Positions 37,366 to 46,808 of a stretch of DNA of 51,678 nt are shown in pieces. How positions within the stretch are numbered: the stretch's first letter is position 1; each line of letters opens with the position of its first letter. Where the stretch lies: positions 1 to 51,678 of the forward strand of contig JALOTJ010000004.1 in the NCBI GenBank assembly GCA_025457965.1, written 5' to 3'. The notes below the pieces were generated by a model. That model saw only the letters and a list, made by a program, of their open reading frames with translations, had not been told where the DNA came from and made no database searches. Made by a program: the position numbers and the translations under genes. Origin of the DNA: Spirochaetota bacterium (GTDB taxonomy: Bacteria > Spirochaetota > UBA4802 > UBA5368).

Positions 37366-38157
37366 TTACGCGAAAAGACGCATCACCGCCTCGGTGAAGC
37401 CTTCGGGCCCTATTCCCTCCGTTATCATCGCGTCAATTTCCGCACCGACAACGCTTCCATCCGGCTTCCTTACCAGCACCGGACGCTCTACGGCATGGAG
37501 CATCGGCAGGTCGTTTTCGCTGTCGCCAATCCCGGTCGTCACGATCTCCGCTTCTCCCGCCGCCGGCCTGAATGTCTCACAAATTCTCCGAACCGCGCGG
37601 CCTTTATCGACTCCGGCGGCGCCGAAATGATAGAACCTCCCGCCGCGGGTGACACCGAGGCCGTCCTTGGCGAGGGCCATGTTCGCCGCGTGCAGATCGA
37701 TCGCGGAGCCGTCAGTCGTAATAAACGGGATGGTGAAGGAGCGCTCACGGGCAAGGGCGGCGGCGGCGCGGTCGAGCTTCGTCCGTTCGGCGATCTCCTC
37801 GATGCTCATGTCGGAGAAAAGCCGTACGCTTTTACCGGTCGCCTCCGCAAGCAGACATATGCGCGCGGCCAGGTCGTTCACTCCCATTCCGTATGCTTCC
37901 AGGCGCGGGGGTTCGCCCGGCCTTACGGGAAAAACTATCCCGCCGCCGTTCTCGCAAACAAAAGGCCCGTCGAGCCCGAGTTCGTGATGCAGGATTTCCA
38001 TTTCGGCAGCGGTTTTACTCGAAACCAGTATGAGCGGTATGCCGATTTCCCTCAGTAACCGTATACCCGGCAGTGATTGTTCGTAACCGTAATCGTTGTG
38101 GTCGAGGAGGGTGCCGTCCAGATCGGTGAACACGATGTGAAAGGCGGGCCTATTCAT
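37366..38157 (-). CDS. Mannosyl-3-phosphoglycerate phosphatase-like HAD hydrolase
   Basis: 263 residues of the HAD-IIB (Cof/MPGP) type. Motif I is FTDLDGTLLDHND (nucleophile Asp and second Asp). Motif II is ILVSSKTAAEME. The C2B cap contains PFVCENGGGIVFP and GGRFYHFGAAGVDKGRAV with the motif III lysine. Motif IV is TTGIGDSENDLPMLHAV. The VCENGG and GGRFYH blocks point to the mannosyl-3-phosphoglycerate phosphatase branch, which makes the osmolyte mannosylglycerate. The matching synthase is not in the window, so substrate identity is provisional. It overlaps the upstream OmpA-family gene by 8 nt on the same strand. Confidence 0.82.
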   Translation of the reverse strand: MNRPAFHIVFTDLDGTLLDHNDYGYEQSLPGIRLLREIGIPLILVSSKTAAEMEILHHELGLDGPFVCENGGGIVFPVRPGEPPRLEAYGMGVNDLAARICLLAEATGKSVRLFSDMSIEEIAERTKLDRAAAALARERSFTIPFITTDGSAIDLHAANMALAKDGLGVTRGGRFYHFGAAGVDKGRAVRRICETFRPAAGEAEIVTTGIGDSENDLPMLHAVERPVLVRKPDGSVVGAEIDAMITEGIGPEGFTEAVMRLFA

Positions 38158-40798
38158 GGGCCTCGTCGCGTATCAGGATGAACTCCACGCGCCGGTTTCG
38201 GCGCCGGTTTTCGGGGCCGGTATTCGGTAAAAAGGCGGCTGTTTCTCCCATGCCTCTGAAGCTCAGCCGCTCGCGGGCAATGCCCCTCGTTATCAGATAG
38301 TCCATTACCGCTTTTGCCCGTTCCTCGGAAAGCCGCAGGTTGTACTCCTCTTCGCCGATATCATCGGTGTGGCCTTCGATCCGAATGCCGTAGGCCCGGT
38401 AGCGGTTCAGGATGTCCGCTACACGCCCGAGTATGGGAAAGGCCCTTTCGGTGAGGCCGGCGCTGTTGAATGCGAACTCGATATTACTGATTCGTATCTT
38501 AAGGCCCCGCTCGGTAACCATCACCAGTATGTCGATCGGGAGCCGCAACCTCCCGCTTCTGGCGTGGTTTCCGGCGATATCCACCGCATCCATCTCGATG
38601 TAGTAATCCGCGGCCGATTCGACAACCTCTCCGGTTACGCTCAGGCCGTCCCATTTTATCTCGGGGGCCGGATCGGCATGCCCGCTGAACGATTTGAACA
38701 GATCTCCGGCGCTCGAATAAATCAAAATGGACCAGCGCGCTATTCCGAAGCCGTCCGAGGCAGAAGGGTACAGTGTAAGAATGTCATTCGCCCCGTCGCC
38801 ATCGGGAGAAAAGAGCGAGGGCGAAAAACGCAGTGAAAGCTCCGGCGGGGTGCCGTCGAGAATAATCTCCTTCGGGTACGACGAAGGGGTATTACCGCTG
38901 TTGAATCGCGTGGCGAGGGTGTAATAATACGGTCCGTCAGGGAGCGCCTTTCCCGCGGCGTCGGTGCCGTTCCACTGGACGAGGCGGTCGAGCGCGGAGC
39001 CGCCTGAAAATTCGCGAACGATTTTGCGGTCGGCATTCTCGATGGTGAGTTTCCACGCCTCCAGGCCCGAGATAGATGAAAGAGAAAGCATCAACGTGAG
39101 CTCCCGGTGCAGCGCCGGCGAGAAATAACGCCGTGAGGCCGTGGCATCGGCGGTCTCGTAGCGCCGCGTGAGGGTGATCTCGCCGATCGATTTCATGGCG
39201 CTGTTCCCGGCCCTGTCCGTGCACTCTATAAAATAGGAGTAAAGCCCTTCGGGGGCCTCCCCGCCGTCGTCGGTTTTGCCGTCCCAGACGACTTTGCGTG
39301 GAACCTCGGTGCCGTTCCACCGAAAATATTTTACCGGAGTTCCGGCGGCGTCCCTGAATCCCGCCGTCCACTCATCATCCGGGGCGGTGACGACCTGCTG
39401 CCCTATTGTCAGGGTATCCTTTTTGCGGTCGTTGTTCGGCGAGAACAGCAGGTCCTCGACCGTAAGCTCCACCGATGGCGAAGTAATGTCGACGTGCACG
39501 ACCCCGGTACGCGCCGCCGAGATGTTGTCGCGCTCGTCCCATACAATAAATGAATACCGATAGCGTCCGTCGGGAACCAGTCGCCCCCTTGCGTCGGTGC
39601 CGTCCCAGAGCACCGATTCGGGCACGACGGTCGATTCCTTCCTCAACGCTATCTTTTTGATAAATGAGTATGGCGTCAGTCTCTCTACCATGTCCCGGTC
39701 GGAAAGCCGGTACTCCCGGACAACACCGCCGTCGGGGTCCAATATCTGCAGGCGCCATCCACTGATCCGGCTGGCGTCGCGGACGGTGGTCTTAAAGATA
39801 ACATAGTCCCGCTTTCCGTCGTAGTTCGGGGAGATGTGCGTCTCGGCGGGCGCGATAGTGATAAAAGGAGGGTCGCGGTCCAGCGCGCCGTAATTCATGG
39901 TGAGACCGAGGAAATGCGAAAGGCCCTCGCTTCGATGATAGCCGAGGGAGTAGTCGAGCCGGGCGTCAAATTCGCTGCGGGATATCCGCCATCCCGCGCC
40001 GAGGCTTAGCGCGTTATGCCCGTATGCGCCGGGCACGGTGCACCCCGCCCGCAGCGCGTAAGTGTCAAAAAGCCGCGATTCCAGCCCGAATTTAACCGGG
40101 TAGCCGCCGGCCTTTGCATCCGCGGCGATTTCGTTGAGAAATACGATGCTGTGGCGCGTCCCCCGATAGAAGGTGAAGTCGTACCCCGCGGAGGCCGTGT
40201 CGATGTCCGAGGTTTTTTTTTCGCTGCCCAGGGTGATGCCCGCCCTGCCGGCGAGGCCGAATGAAGGATCGAAAATACCGAACCCTTTGCCGAGGGCGAA
40301 CGAAAATCCAGTCGCATACCTGGCCCCGAGGCCGGCGCCGATGAAATGACCGGGGCCGTCCGGGGTGGTTCCGTGGAGCACGTCGAGGGCGGCCCCGAAC
40401 GAAAGGCGGTCGGTGAATTCCTTTGCCCCGCCGATCGACAGGTAGCGTGCCGTGCGCAGCGCCCCCGGTCGTGATGCCGTGGAGATCGAGTTAAACGATA
40501 TTCCGAAAGCCCCGTATGATGAGGGGAAGGCCGCGGCGAATCCGGTGTTGTTGTAGTCTCCTCCGATGCTTCCATGCCCCAGGAACATTTCGATACGCTC
40601 TGCCGGCGCGATCTATGCGGGGTTCAGGAAGAACGAGTTAATACCGGTGTCCGAAACGCCGGTCCCGCCCCGACCGAGTGATGCCGCCGAGCCCCCGGGC
40701 AGCAGGATGAGCCTGCTGTTACGGGCATCGGCTGTCGCGGATGTCCACAGAAGAAGGATGATCGTCAGGGATGTGGCAAGTATTCGTGGTTTCATCAT
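38150..40798 (-). pseudogene. Outer-membrane barrel / Ig-repeat / OmpA protein with one in-frame amber codon
   Basis: Two ORFs in the same frame, 40798-40613 and the track ORF 40588-38150, are separated only by a TAG at 40613-40615. Together they make a roughly 883-residue protein. It has a signal peptide (MMKPRILATSLTIILLLWTSATADA), then a PorV/UPF0164-type barrel opening with GGSAASLGRGGTGVSDTGINSFFLNPA-stop-IAPAERIEMFLGHGSIG. Four FlgD-like Ig repeats follow (WDGTDARGRLVPDGRYRYSF; WDGKTDDGGEAPEGLYSYFI; WNGTDAAGKALPDGPYYYTL; WDGLSVTGEVVES). A complete OmpA peptidoglycan-binding domain ends it (IRIEGHTDDIGEEEYNLRLSEERAKAVMDYL). Only the stop breaks it; the rest is intact. Confidence 0.85.
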
Positions 40799-41215
40799 TG
40801 TTCGATATTTGCAACAATACGGGGCCCGGCGCCGGTTCGTCCAGCGGTTTTATCGACAGGTGCCGTTTTTCCGAGGAGTGCCGCCCGCAGCCGACCGGAT
40901 GGTCGGATTTACCCCGGGCGGTCGACATATCAGGGTGGAATAGGCATGTCGAAAAAACCCACATTACCGCCTTTTTTTGATAAAAAAATAAAAAGCCTTC
41001 AAAATTTAATAAAAAAAATAATAAAATTAAAAAAAATAATTTGACTTATGTTTTTCTCACTTTCTACTATCGTAAGGCTATTAGTGCAGTATCAAAACAT
41101 CATTATTGGTTCAGTTTTGTCAGGCAAAATGAGTACAAATTTTTTTGAATTGTCAAACAGTGATATAATGTTCAGTGATGCCGGGTAAGAACCTGTTTGC
41201 GGGAGAGACAAGGGG
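40799..41215. other. AT-rich divergent intergenic region
   Basis: 417 nt between the outer-membrane gene and the CoA-transferase gene. From about 40975 to 41045 the sequence is almost pure A/T with long A runs, in sharp contrast to the GC-rich genome. It contains the promoter at 41041 and could act as an UP element or as a binding site for a nucleoid protein. Nothing coding was accepted. Confidence 0.6.
41041..41070 (+). promoter_or_regulatory. Sigma-70 promoter TTGACT-N18-TACTAT for the CoA-transferase operon
   Basis: -35 TTGACT (41041-41046), 18-nt spacer, -10 TACTAT (41065-41070), about 140 nt upstream of the start codon and directly after a roughly 65-nt A/T tract that would serve as an UP element. 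Confidence 0.6.
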
Positions 41216-43120
41216 ATGAGCCAGGAAGGCAAAAAAACAAAGCTTGATGAAATCAAAAAGCTTTTTCCTGAAAAATTTCTTCCCGAGGAGAAGGTTTTCA
41301 GTCGCATCAACCGCGGAGACCGGATTTTTATCGGGACCGGCTGCGGCGAGCCGCAGTATCTGGTCAATGCCCTCGTCAACTATGCGGCGTCGTATCCCAA
41401 GGCATTTTTCGACGCGGAAGTGATTCACGTCTGGACCATGGGGGTTGCTCCCTACGCGGACGCGAAATTCAAGGCCAACTTCAGGCATAATTCCTTTTTC
41501 GTGGGCGATAATACGCGTGATGCCGTAAACACCGGCCTGGCGGATTATACTCCCATTTTCCTCTCGGAGGTCCCGGACCTCATACATCGTAAACTGGTCG
41601 AGATCGACGTGGCGCTTATTCAAACCTCGCCTCCCGATGATCACGGCTACCTGAGCCTTGGCATCAGCGTCGATATCGTAAAGGCGGCGGTCGAAAACGC
41701 GCACCTCGTAATCGCGCAGGTGAACTCGTCCATGCCCCGGGTCCATGGCGACGGTTTTCTCCATGTCGATGATATCGATTACATCATCCCGTACGACGAG
41801 CCGCTCCTGGAGTTCACCTCGGAGGTCCCCGACGACATCGCCGACCGCATAGGCGGACACGTTGCGAAGATCGTACAGGACGGTGATACCATCCAGGTCG
41901 GCTACGGCAGCATCCCCAACGCGGTGCTCTCCAATCTGAAAAACAAGAAACACCTCGGCGTTCATACGGAGCTTCTGTCCGACGGGATCGTCGAGCTCAT
42001 CAGATGCGGTGCCGTCGATAATTCGAACAAGAGCATCGACCGCGGCAAGACGGTGGCCTCCTTCTGTATGGGGCATACCGACACGTATAAATTCATACAC
42101 GACAATCCGGGCGTTGAGTTTCGTTCCATAGAGTATACCAACAATCCCATGACGATCGCCAGCATTAAAAACATGACGGCGATCAATGCGTCCCTGCAGA
42201 TCGATCTGACCGGGCAGGCGACGGCCGAGTCCATCGGCAGGACGTTCTACAGCGGCATCGGCGGCCAGGCCGATTTCATGCGCGGTGCCGTGCTCGCTCC
42301 CGGCGGCAAGACCATCCTCACGATGCGCTCCACGTCGAACGATGGCGAGGTGTCGAGGATAGTCCCGTTCCTGAGCGAGGGCGCGGGTGTTACCCTGGGC
42401 CGGGGGGACGTCCATTACATCGTTACGGAATACGGTATCGCCTATCTGCACGGAAAGAACATCCGCGAGCGTGCCATGGACCTTATCGCCATCGCCCATC
42501 CCAGGTTCAGGCCGTGGCTGATCGAAGAGGCCAAAAAAGTGGGCCTCATCTACAAAGACCAGGCGTTCATCCCCGGTAAAAAGGGCGAGTATCCCGAAAC
42601 ACTTGAGGTATACCGGACCACCAAGGCGGGACTGAAGCTTCTGCTTCGGCCCGTGCGGATCAGCGACGAGCCGCTGCTCAAGGATTTTTTCTATTCGCTT
42701 TCCGACAGGAGCATTTACCGGCGCTTTATCTCCACGCGCAAGGATATGCATCACGAACGGCTGCAGGAATTCGTGATCATCGACTACACGCGGGAGATGC
42801 TGATCCTGGCCGTGGTCGAACAGCTCCAGAAAGACCGCGTCGTCGGGATCGCGCAGTACGGCAAGCAGGAATTCGCCCACACCGCCGAGGTCGCGGTTGT
42901 TATCAGCGATGACTTTCAGAACAAGGGTGTGGGCACGGAGCTTTTATCGTTTGTAACATATCTTGCAAAAAAAGAGGGCCTTTTGGGATTCACCGCGGAG
43001 GTGCTGGTGGAGAACAGGCCCATGCTCCATCTTTTCGAAAAGATGGGCTTCATTATAGAGAAGAGAAGTGGCGCGGGAGTATACGAGTTAAAGATGCAAT
43101 TCAGAGGAGAAACGCTATGA
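41216..43120 (+). CDS. Acetyl-CoA hydrolase/CoA-transferase fused to GNAT acetyltransferase
   Basis: 634 residues. Residues about 25-455 are a family I CoA-transferase of the acetyl-CoA hydrolase/4-hydroxybutyrate CoA-transferase group. Conserved blocks are IQVGYGSIPNAVLSNL, LGVHTELLSDGIVEL with the probable catalytic Glu252, YTNNPMTIASIKNMTAINASLQIDLTGQATAES, GGQADFMRGAV and IVTEYGIAYLHGKNIRERAMDLIAIAHP. Residues about 475-634 are a GNAT domain (LRPVRISDEPLLKDFFYSLS...; acetyl-CoA site DDFQNKGVGTELLSFV). The first half moves CoA between acyl groups; the second could acetylate a lysine, perhaps on the ligase downstream (inference). It overlaps that ligase by 4 nt (ATGA). Confidence 0.92.
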   Translation: MSQEGKKTKLDEIKKLFPEKFLPEEKVFSRINRGDRIFIGTGCGEPQYLVNALVNYAASYPKAFFDAEVIHVWTMGVAPYADAKFKANFRHNSFFVGDNTRDAVNTGLADYTPIFLSEVPDLIHRKLVEIDVALIQTSPPDDHGYLSLGISVDIVKAAVENAHLVIAQVNSSMPRVHGDGFLHVDDIDYIIPYDEPLLEFTSEVPDDIADRIGGHVAKIVQDGDTIQVGYGSIPNAVLSNLKNKKHLGVHTELLSDGIVELIRCGAVDNSNKSIDRGKTVASFCMGHTDTYKFIHDNPGVEFRSIEYTNNPMTIASIKNMTAINASLQIDLTGQATAESIGRTFYSGIGGQADFMRGAVLAPGGKTILTMRSTSNDGEVSRIVPFLSEGAGVTLGRGDVHYIVTEYGIAYLHGKNIRERAMDLIAIAHPRFRPWLIEEAKKVGLIYKDQAFIPGKKGEYPETLEVYRTTKAGLKLLLRPVRISDEPLLKDFFYSLSDRSIYRRFISTRKDMHHERLQEFVIIDYTREMLILAVVEQLQKDRVVGIAQYGKQEFAHTAEVAVVISDDFQNKGVGTELLSFVTYLAKKEGLLGFTAEVLVENRPMLHLFEKMGFIIEKRSGAGVYELKMQFRGETL

Positions 43121-45228
43121 AGGAAGAATCAAACATGAATCTGTTGTTCGAGCCCAGGTCGATCGCCGTCGTGGGCGCGTCGTCCAAGCCGGGGAAAATC
43201 GGTTTCAGCGTGGTCCGCAACCTCAAGCAGGGCGGATTCAAGGGAAAGATATATCCCATCAACCCGCAGGGCGGAGAGATCCTCGGCGAGCAGGTGTATA
43301 ACAGCGTCAAGGACATCCCCGGAGAGGTGGATGTCGCTTCGATCATCGTCCCGGCGAAACTCGCCTTCGAGGCCGTGAAGGAATGTGCCGACAAGGGCGT
43401 AAAGCACATCCAGATCATCACCTCGGGCTTCTCGGAAGTGGGCGAAGTCGAGCTCGAGCACAAGATCGTCGATTACGCGAAATCCAAGGGGTCCCGCATA
43501 CTCGGTCCCAACATTTTCGGCGTGTTCTCGGCGACCTCCAATTTCAACTCGACCTTCTCCGCCACCGAAATAGCCCGCGGGCACGTGGCCATTCTTACCC
43601 AGTCCGGCGCGCTCGGTATCGCCATGATCGGAAAGACCGCGGTCAATAACATCGGTCTTTCGGCCATCGTCTCGATCGGAAACAAGGCCGACATCGACGA
43701 GGCCGATTGCCTCGAATATGTTGTCAAGAGCGAGCTGACCAAGGTCATTTTAATGTACGTGGAAGGCATCAAGGGCGGCGAGCGCTTTATCGAGGCCCTC
43801 GGGGCGGCGACCAGGGTGAAGCCGGTTGTCGTTCTCAAATCGGGCCGTTCGAAGCGGGGGGCCGCGGCCGCCGCTTCGCACACCGGTTCGCTCGCCGGCG
43901 CCGACGAGATAACCGACGCCATCCTGAAGCAGTGCGGCGCGCTTCGCGCGGAGAGCCTGCAGGAGGCCTTTAACTGGTGCAAGTTCCTTTCCAACGCCCC
44001 GGAGCCCAAAGGGAATCGCGGCGTCATCGTCACCAACGGCGGCGGTATCGGCGTAATGGCGACCGACGCGTGCGAGAAGTACGGTGTCGAGCTGTATGAC
44101 GACCAGGCCGTTCTGAAAGATGTTTTCGCGCCGGCAACCCCGGAGTTCGGTTCGCTCAAGAATCCGATCGACATAACCGGCGGCGCGAACTCGGCGGCCT
44201 ACGACCTCGCGCTTTCCGCCCCGGCCGTAAGCGACAAGATGGACGCCACGATGGCCCTTTACTGCGAAACGGCGACCTTCGATTCCGAGAACCTGGCGCC
44301 GATGATCCGCAACACCTACAAGAAGCACATGGATACCGGCACGCCGGTCGTTTACGCAATCGTGGGCGGATCGGCCGTTGAGAACGCCATTGTTACGCTG
44401 AGCAATGAGAACGTTCCCGTTTTCGCCGACCCGTACGACGCCATCTCGTGCATGGGCGCGCTGTATCGCCATCACGACTTCAACAAGAGCCGCGACGATT
44501 CGGTCAACGAGTCCAAGATCGACCTTGCCGCGATCGAAAAGGTGATAGACAAAGCGCTTGCCGACGGACGCACCTTCCTTCTCGCCAACGAAGGTCAGGA
44601 CGTCATGAGGGCGGCGGGCATCATGATCCCCGGCGCGGCTATCGCGAAATCGATCGACGACGCGGTCAAGTGCGCCGAAAAAATCGGTTACCCGGTTGTC
44701 ATGAAAGTCGTTTCCCGCGACATCCTCCACAAGAGCGACGCGGGAGGAGTCGCGCTCAATATCGAGAACAAGGACGAGGTGGTGGACGCCTATGAAGCGA
44801 TCATGCGCAACTGCAAGGCCTACAAGGCCGACGCGGTGATCGACGGCATCGAGGTCTGCGAGATGGTGAAGAAGGGAACCGAGATCATCATCGGCGCCCG
44901 CAAGGACCCGCAGATGGGTCCCATCGTCATGGCCGGCATGGGCGGTATCTATGTTGAAGTCATGAAGGATGTCGCCTTCCGTTCGGCGGCCCTTAACAGG
45001 GGCGAGGCCCTGAAGATGATAGCGGAGACAAGGTCGTACGCGCTGCTGCTGGGCGCGCGCGGCGAGGACCAGAAGGACATCGACGTGGTCATCGACTCGG
45101 TCATCAAGGCGTCGACGATCATCCGGAAGGTCTCGAGGATATCCGATATCGAGATCAACCCGATCGTTGTTTACGAGAAGGGCAAGGGAGTAAAGGCGGT
45201 CGATGTTCGTATTCTGATTACGAAGTAA
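43117..45228 (+). CDS. ADP-forming acyl-CoA (acetate-CoA) synthetase, fused alpha-beta
   Basis: 703 residues. The N-terminal CoA-binding Rossmann domain starts at LLFEPRSIAVVGASSKPGKIGFSVVRNLKQGGFKGKIYPINP. The succinyl-CoA ligase-like part carries the phosphohistidine motif KRGAAAAASHTGSLAGADEI (His255). The C-terminal ATP-grasp beta domain (about 475-703) contains GYPVVMKVVSRDILHKSDAGGVALNI and GARKDPQMGPIVMAGMGGIYVEVMKD. The enzyme couples acyl-CoA cleavage to ATP formation from ADP and phosphate, or the reverse. It is translationally coupled to the CoA-transferase-GNAT gene. This domain plus GNAT is also the composition of the lysine acetyltransferase Pat, here arranged differently. Confidence 0.93.
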   Translation: MKEESNMNLLFEPRSIAVVGASSKPGKIGFSVVRNLKQGGFKGKIYPINPQGGEILGEQVYNSVKDIPGEVDVASIIVPAKLAFEAVKECADKGVKHIQIITSGFSEVGEVELEHKIVDYAKSKGSRILGPNIFGVFSATSNFNSTFSATEIARGHVAILTQSGALGIAMIGKTAVNNIGLSAIVSIGNKADIDEADCLEYVVKSELTKVILMYVEGIKGGERFIEALGAATRVKPVVVLKSGRSKRGAAAAASHTGSLAGADEITDAILKQCGALRAESLQEAFNWCKFLSNAPEPKGNRGVIVTNGGGIGVMATDACEKYGVELYDDQAVLKDVFAPATPEFGSLKNPIDITGGANSAAYDLALSAPAVSDKMDATMALYCETATFDSENLAPMIRNTYKKHMDTGTPVVYAIVGGSAVENAIVTLSNENVPVFADPYDAISCMGALYRHHDFNKSRDDSVNESKIDLAAIEKVIDKALADGRTFLLANEGQDVMRAAGIMIPGAAIAKSIDDAVKCAEKIGYPVVMKVVSRDILHKSDAGGVALNIENKDEVVDAYEAIMRNCKAYKADAVIDGIEVCEMVKKGTEIIIGARKDPQMGPIVMAGMGGIYVEVMKDVAFRSAALNRGEALKMIAETRSYALLLGARGEDQKDIDVVIDSVIKASTIIRKVSRISDIEINPIVVYEKGKGVKAVDVRILITK

Positions 45229-45242
45229 GATGATTTGATGAT

Positions 45243-45303
45243 CGGCATACCGGGCCGCACGGTATGCCGACAGCCCTTCTTCCGCGGCAGGAGGAAGGGC
45301 TGT
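45243..45303 (+). terminator. Two tandem hairpins after the acyl-CoA synthetase gene
   Basis: Hairpin 1 is CGGCATACCG-GGCCGCA-CGGTATGCCG (45243-45269). Hairpin 2, starting at the next base, is ACAGCCCTTCTTCC-GCGGCA-GGAGGAAGGGCTGT (45270-45303; 14 bp with one G-U). No clear U-run follows. Position 15 nt after the stop suggests a bipartite terminator or an mRNA 3'-end stabiliser. Confidence 0.6.
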
Positions 45304-45370
45304 TATCAGACCGGCGAAGATGGAGTGTCGCGGCCGGTTGCGGGTATTGCCGTTAGGGAGGCGTAAAAGC

Positions 45371-45398
45371 TTGACATATTCTATTTTGATGATAATAT
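45371..45398 (+). promoter_or_regulatory. Sigma-70 promoter TTGACA-N16-TAATAT
   Basis: Perfect -35 (45371-45376), 16-nt spacer and a good -10 (45393-45398) in an AT-rich patch, about 50 nt before the first Pta-N-like gene. It shows that this gene is transcribed independently of the acyl-CoA synthetase. Confidence 0.75.
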
Positions 45399-45447
45399 TG
45401 ATTTATCGAAATTATTTTGAATTTAACGTACAGAAAAGGGGTGGTCT

Positions 45448-46479
45448 ATGGACAAGTTAGTGATTTCATCGTCAAGGGAGAGCGCCGGCAAGACCAGCAT
45501 AATAGTGGGCCTGGCGAAGGCCATGGGCAAGACCTACGGGTACATCAAACCTTTTGGTGATCGGCTGCTGTACCGTAAAAAGAGGTTGTGGGACTACGAT
45601 GCCGCCCTTGTGACGCAGGTGCTCGGCCTTCATGAGAGCCCGGAGGATATTACCATCGGTTTCGAGCATTCCAAGCTGCGCTACATGTACGATGAAGTGC
45701 GCATCGGGGAGAAGGTAAAGGAACTTGTCGCCAACACCAGCAAGAACAAGGACCTTCTTTTCGTGGAAGGCGGTAAAGACCTCTCGTACGGGGTTTCGGT
45801 GCACCTGGACGCGGTGTCGCTCGCGCAGAACATCGGCGGGAAACTGATCGTCGTGGTGAGCGGGAACGATGATTCGATCGTCGACGACATCATGTTTATC
45901 AAGAATTATGTCGGCCTGGGCAAGGTCGATTTCCGCGGGGTCATCATCAACAAGGTGCACGATATCGAGGACTTCATTGCGACCTATCTGCCCGCCATAG
46001 AGAAGACCGGTGTCAAAGTGCTGGGTATCGTTCCGATGCAGCCTGATTTAAAGAACTTCACCGTCGGCTATCTTTCGGAGTGCCTGTTCGCGAAGGTGAT
46101 CGCGGGAGAGGGCGGCTTGAACAATGTCGTTAAGACCATCTTCGTCGGTGCCATGTCGACTAACGAAGCGATGCGCAATCCGCTTTTTAACAAGGAAAAC
46201 CGCCTTGTGGTTACCAGCGGAGACCGCAGTGATATGGTGCTGGCCGCGCTCGACAAGAGCACCATCGGGATACTGCTCACCAATAACATCCTGCCGCCTT
46301 CGAATATTATCTCGAAGGCGTCCGAGATGAACATACCCCTGCTTCTGGTGCCCTCCGATACCTACCAGGTGGCGCGGCAGATCGATGCGATGGAGCCGCT
46401 TTTAACCAGGGACAATACCGAAAACATCAATCTTCTCACGGAGCTTATAAGGAAAAACGTTAAGATCAAGGAAATCTGA
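45448..46479 (+). CDS. Stand-alone Pta N-terminal-like protein, copy 1 (P-loop AAA_26 plus DRTGG)
   Basis: 343 residues starting 8 nt after AAAAGGGGTGG. Residues 1-200 are a dethiobiotin synthetase-like P-loop domain with VISSSRESAGKTSIIVGLAKAMGKTYGYIKPFGDR (Walker A around 9-17) and LLFVEGGKDLSYG. Residues about 215-320 are a DRTGG domain (IFVGAMSTNEAMRNPLFNKENRLVVTSGDRSDMVLAALDKSTIGILLTNNILPP). This is the regulatory half of long phosphotransacetylase (E. coli Pta type); the catalytic PTA_PTB domain is absent. It probably binds a nucleotide or acyl metabolite; catalysis is unlikely. Downstream of the ADP-forming ligase, it may sense acetyl-CoA/energy state (inference). Confidence 0.85.
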   Translation: MDKLVISSSRESAGKTSIIVGLAKAMGKTYGYIKPFGDRLLYRKKRLWDYDAALVTQVLGLHESPEDITIGFEHSKLRYMYDEVRIGEKVKELVANTSKNKDLLFVEGGKDLSYGVSVHLDAVSLAQNIGGKLIVVVSGNDDSIVDDIMFIKNYVGLGKVDFRGVIINKVHDIEDFIATYLPAIEKTGVKVLGIVPMQPDLKNFTVGYLSECLFAKVIAGEGGLNNVVKTIFVGAMSTNEAMRNPLFNKENRLVVTSGDRSDMVLAALDKSTIGILLTNNILPPSNIISKASEMNIPLLLVPSDTYQVARQIDAMEPLLTRDNTENINLLTELIRKNVKIKEI

Positions 46480-46531
46480 TGGATCGTTTCCGGGGTCGAG
46501 GGTCCAGGAAAATTTTTTGATGAGCGCCGTT

Positions 46532-46560
46532 AAAAGGCGGGACACGAAGTCCCGCCTTTT
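46532..46560 (+). terminator. Rho-independent terminator after Pta-N-like copy 1
   Basis: AAAAGGCGGGAC-ACGAA-GTCCCGCCTTTT is a perfect 12-bp stem ending in a T-run. It separates the two paralogues into different transcription units. Confidence 0.85.
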
Positions 46561-46808
46561 CCATGTGCGCCCGGGAGTATTTCCGTTTGCTGTTCAATTG
46601 TGCATATTTGTTTTTTATGTATATGAATGGTAAAATCCTATTATTTAAAAAAAACTAGAAATAAATGCTTTACAGGGATTTTGATCGCCGTTATATTATA
46701 ACGATAAGCGCCTCCGGGAGTGTGCGCGATAAACGCTCCATGGGGCTGTAATGTTCAGGTACTATTGCGCGCGAAATTACTATAGATAAACTCACGCAGG
46801 AGGGGCCG
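46561..46808. other. AT-rich leader of Pta-N-like copy 2
   Basis: About 250 nt of low-GC DNA with a T/A-rich core at 46610-46700. It contains the promoter listed separately and a roughly 110-nt untranslated leader. No ORF or known riboswitch was accepted. Confidence 0.5.
46669..46697 (+). promoter_or_regulatory. Sigma-70 promoter TTTACA-N17-TATATT
   Basis: -35 TTTACA (46669-46674), 17-nt spacer and -10 TATATT (46692-46697), about 110 nt upstream of the second Pta-N-like gene. Confidence 0.65.

Noticed and set aside
38150-40798. Genome-wide amber reassignment explaining the in-frame TAG
   Set aside because: Many genes here (moxR, mazG, the STAS gene, the LysM and FecR lipoproteins, the response regulator, the 46-residue ORF) end at TAG exactly where the families should end, so TAG is an ordinary stop.
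41153-42880. 575-residue minus-strand ORF
   Set aside because: Antisense shadow of the CoA-transferase-GNAT gene, with histidine/aspartate-rich sequence typical of reverse-strand artefacts.
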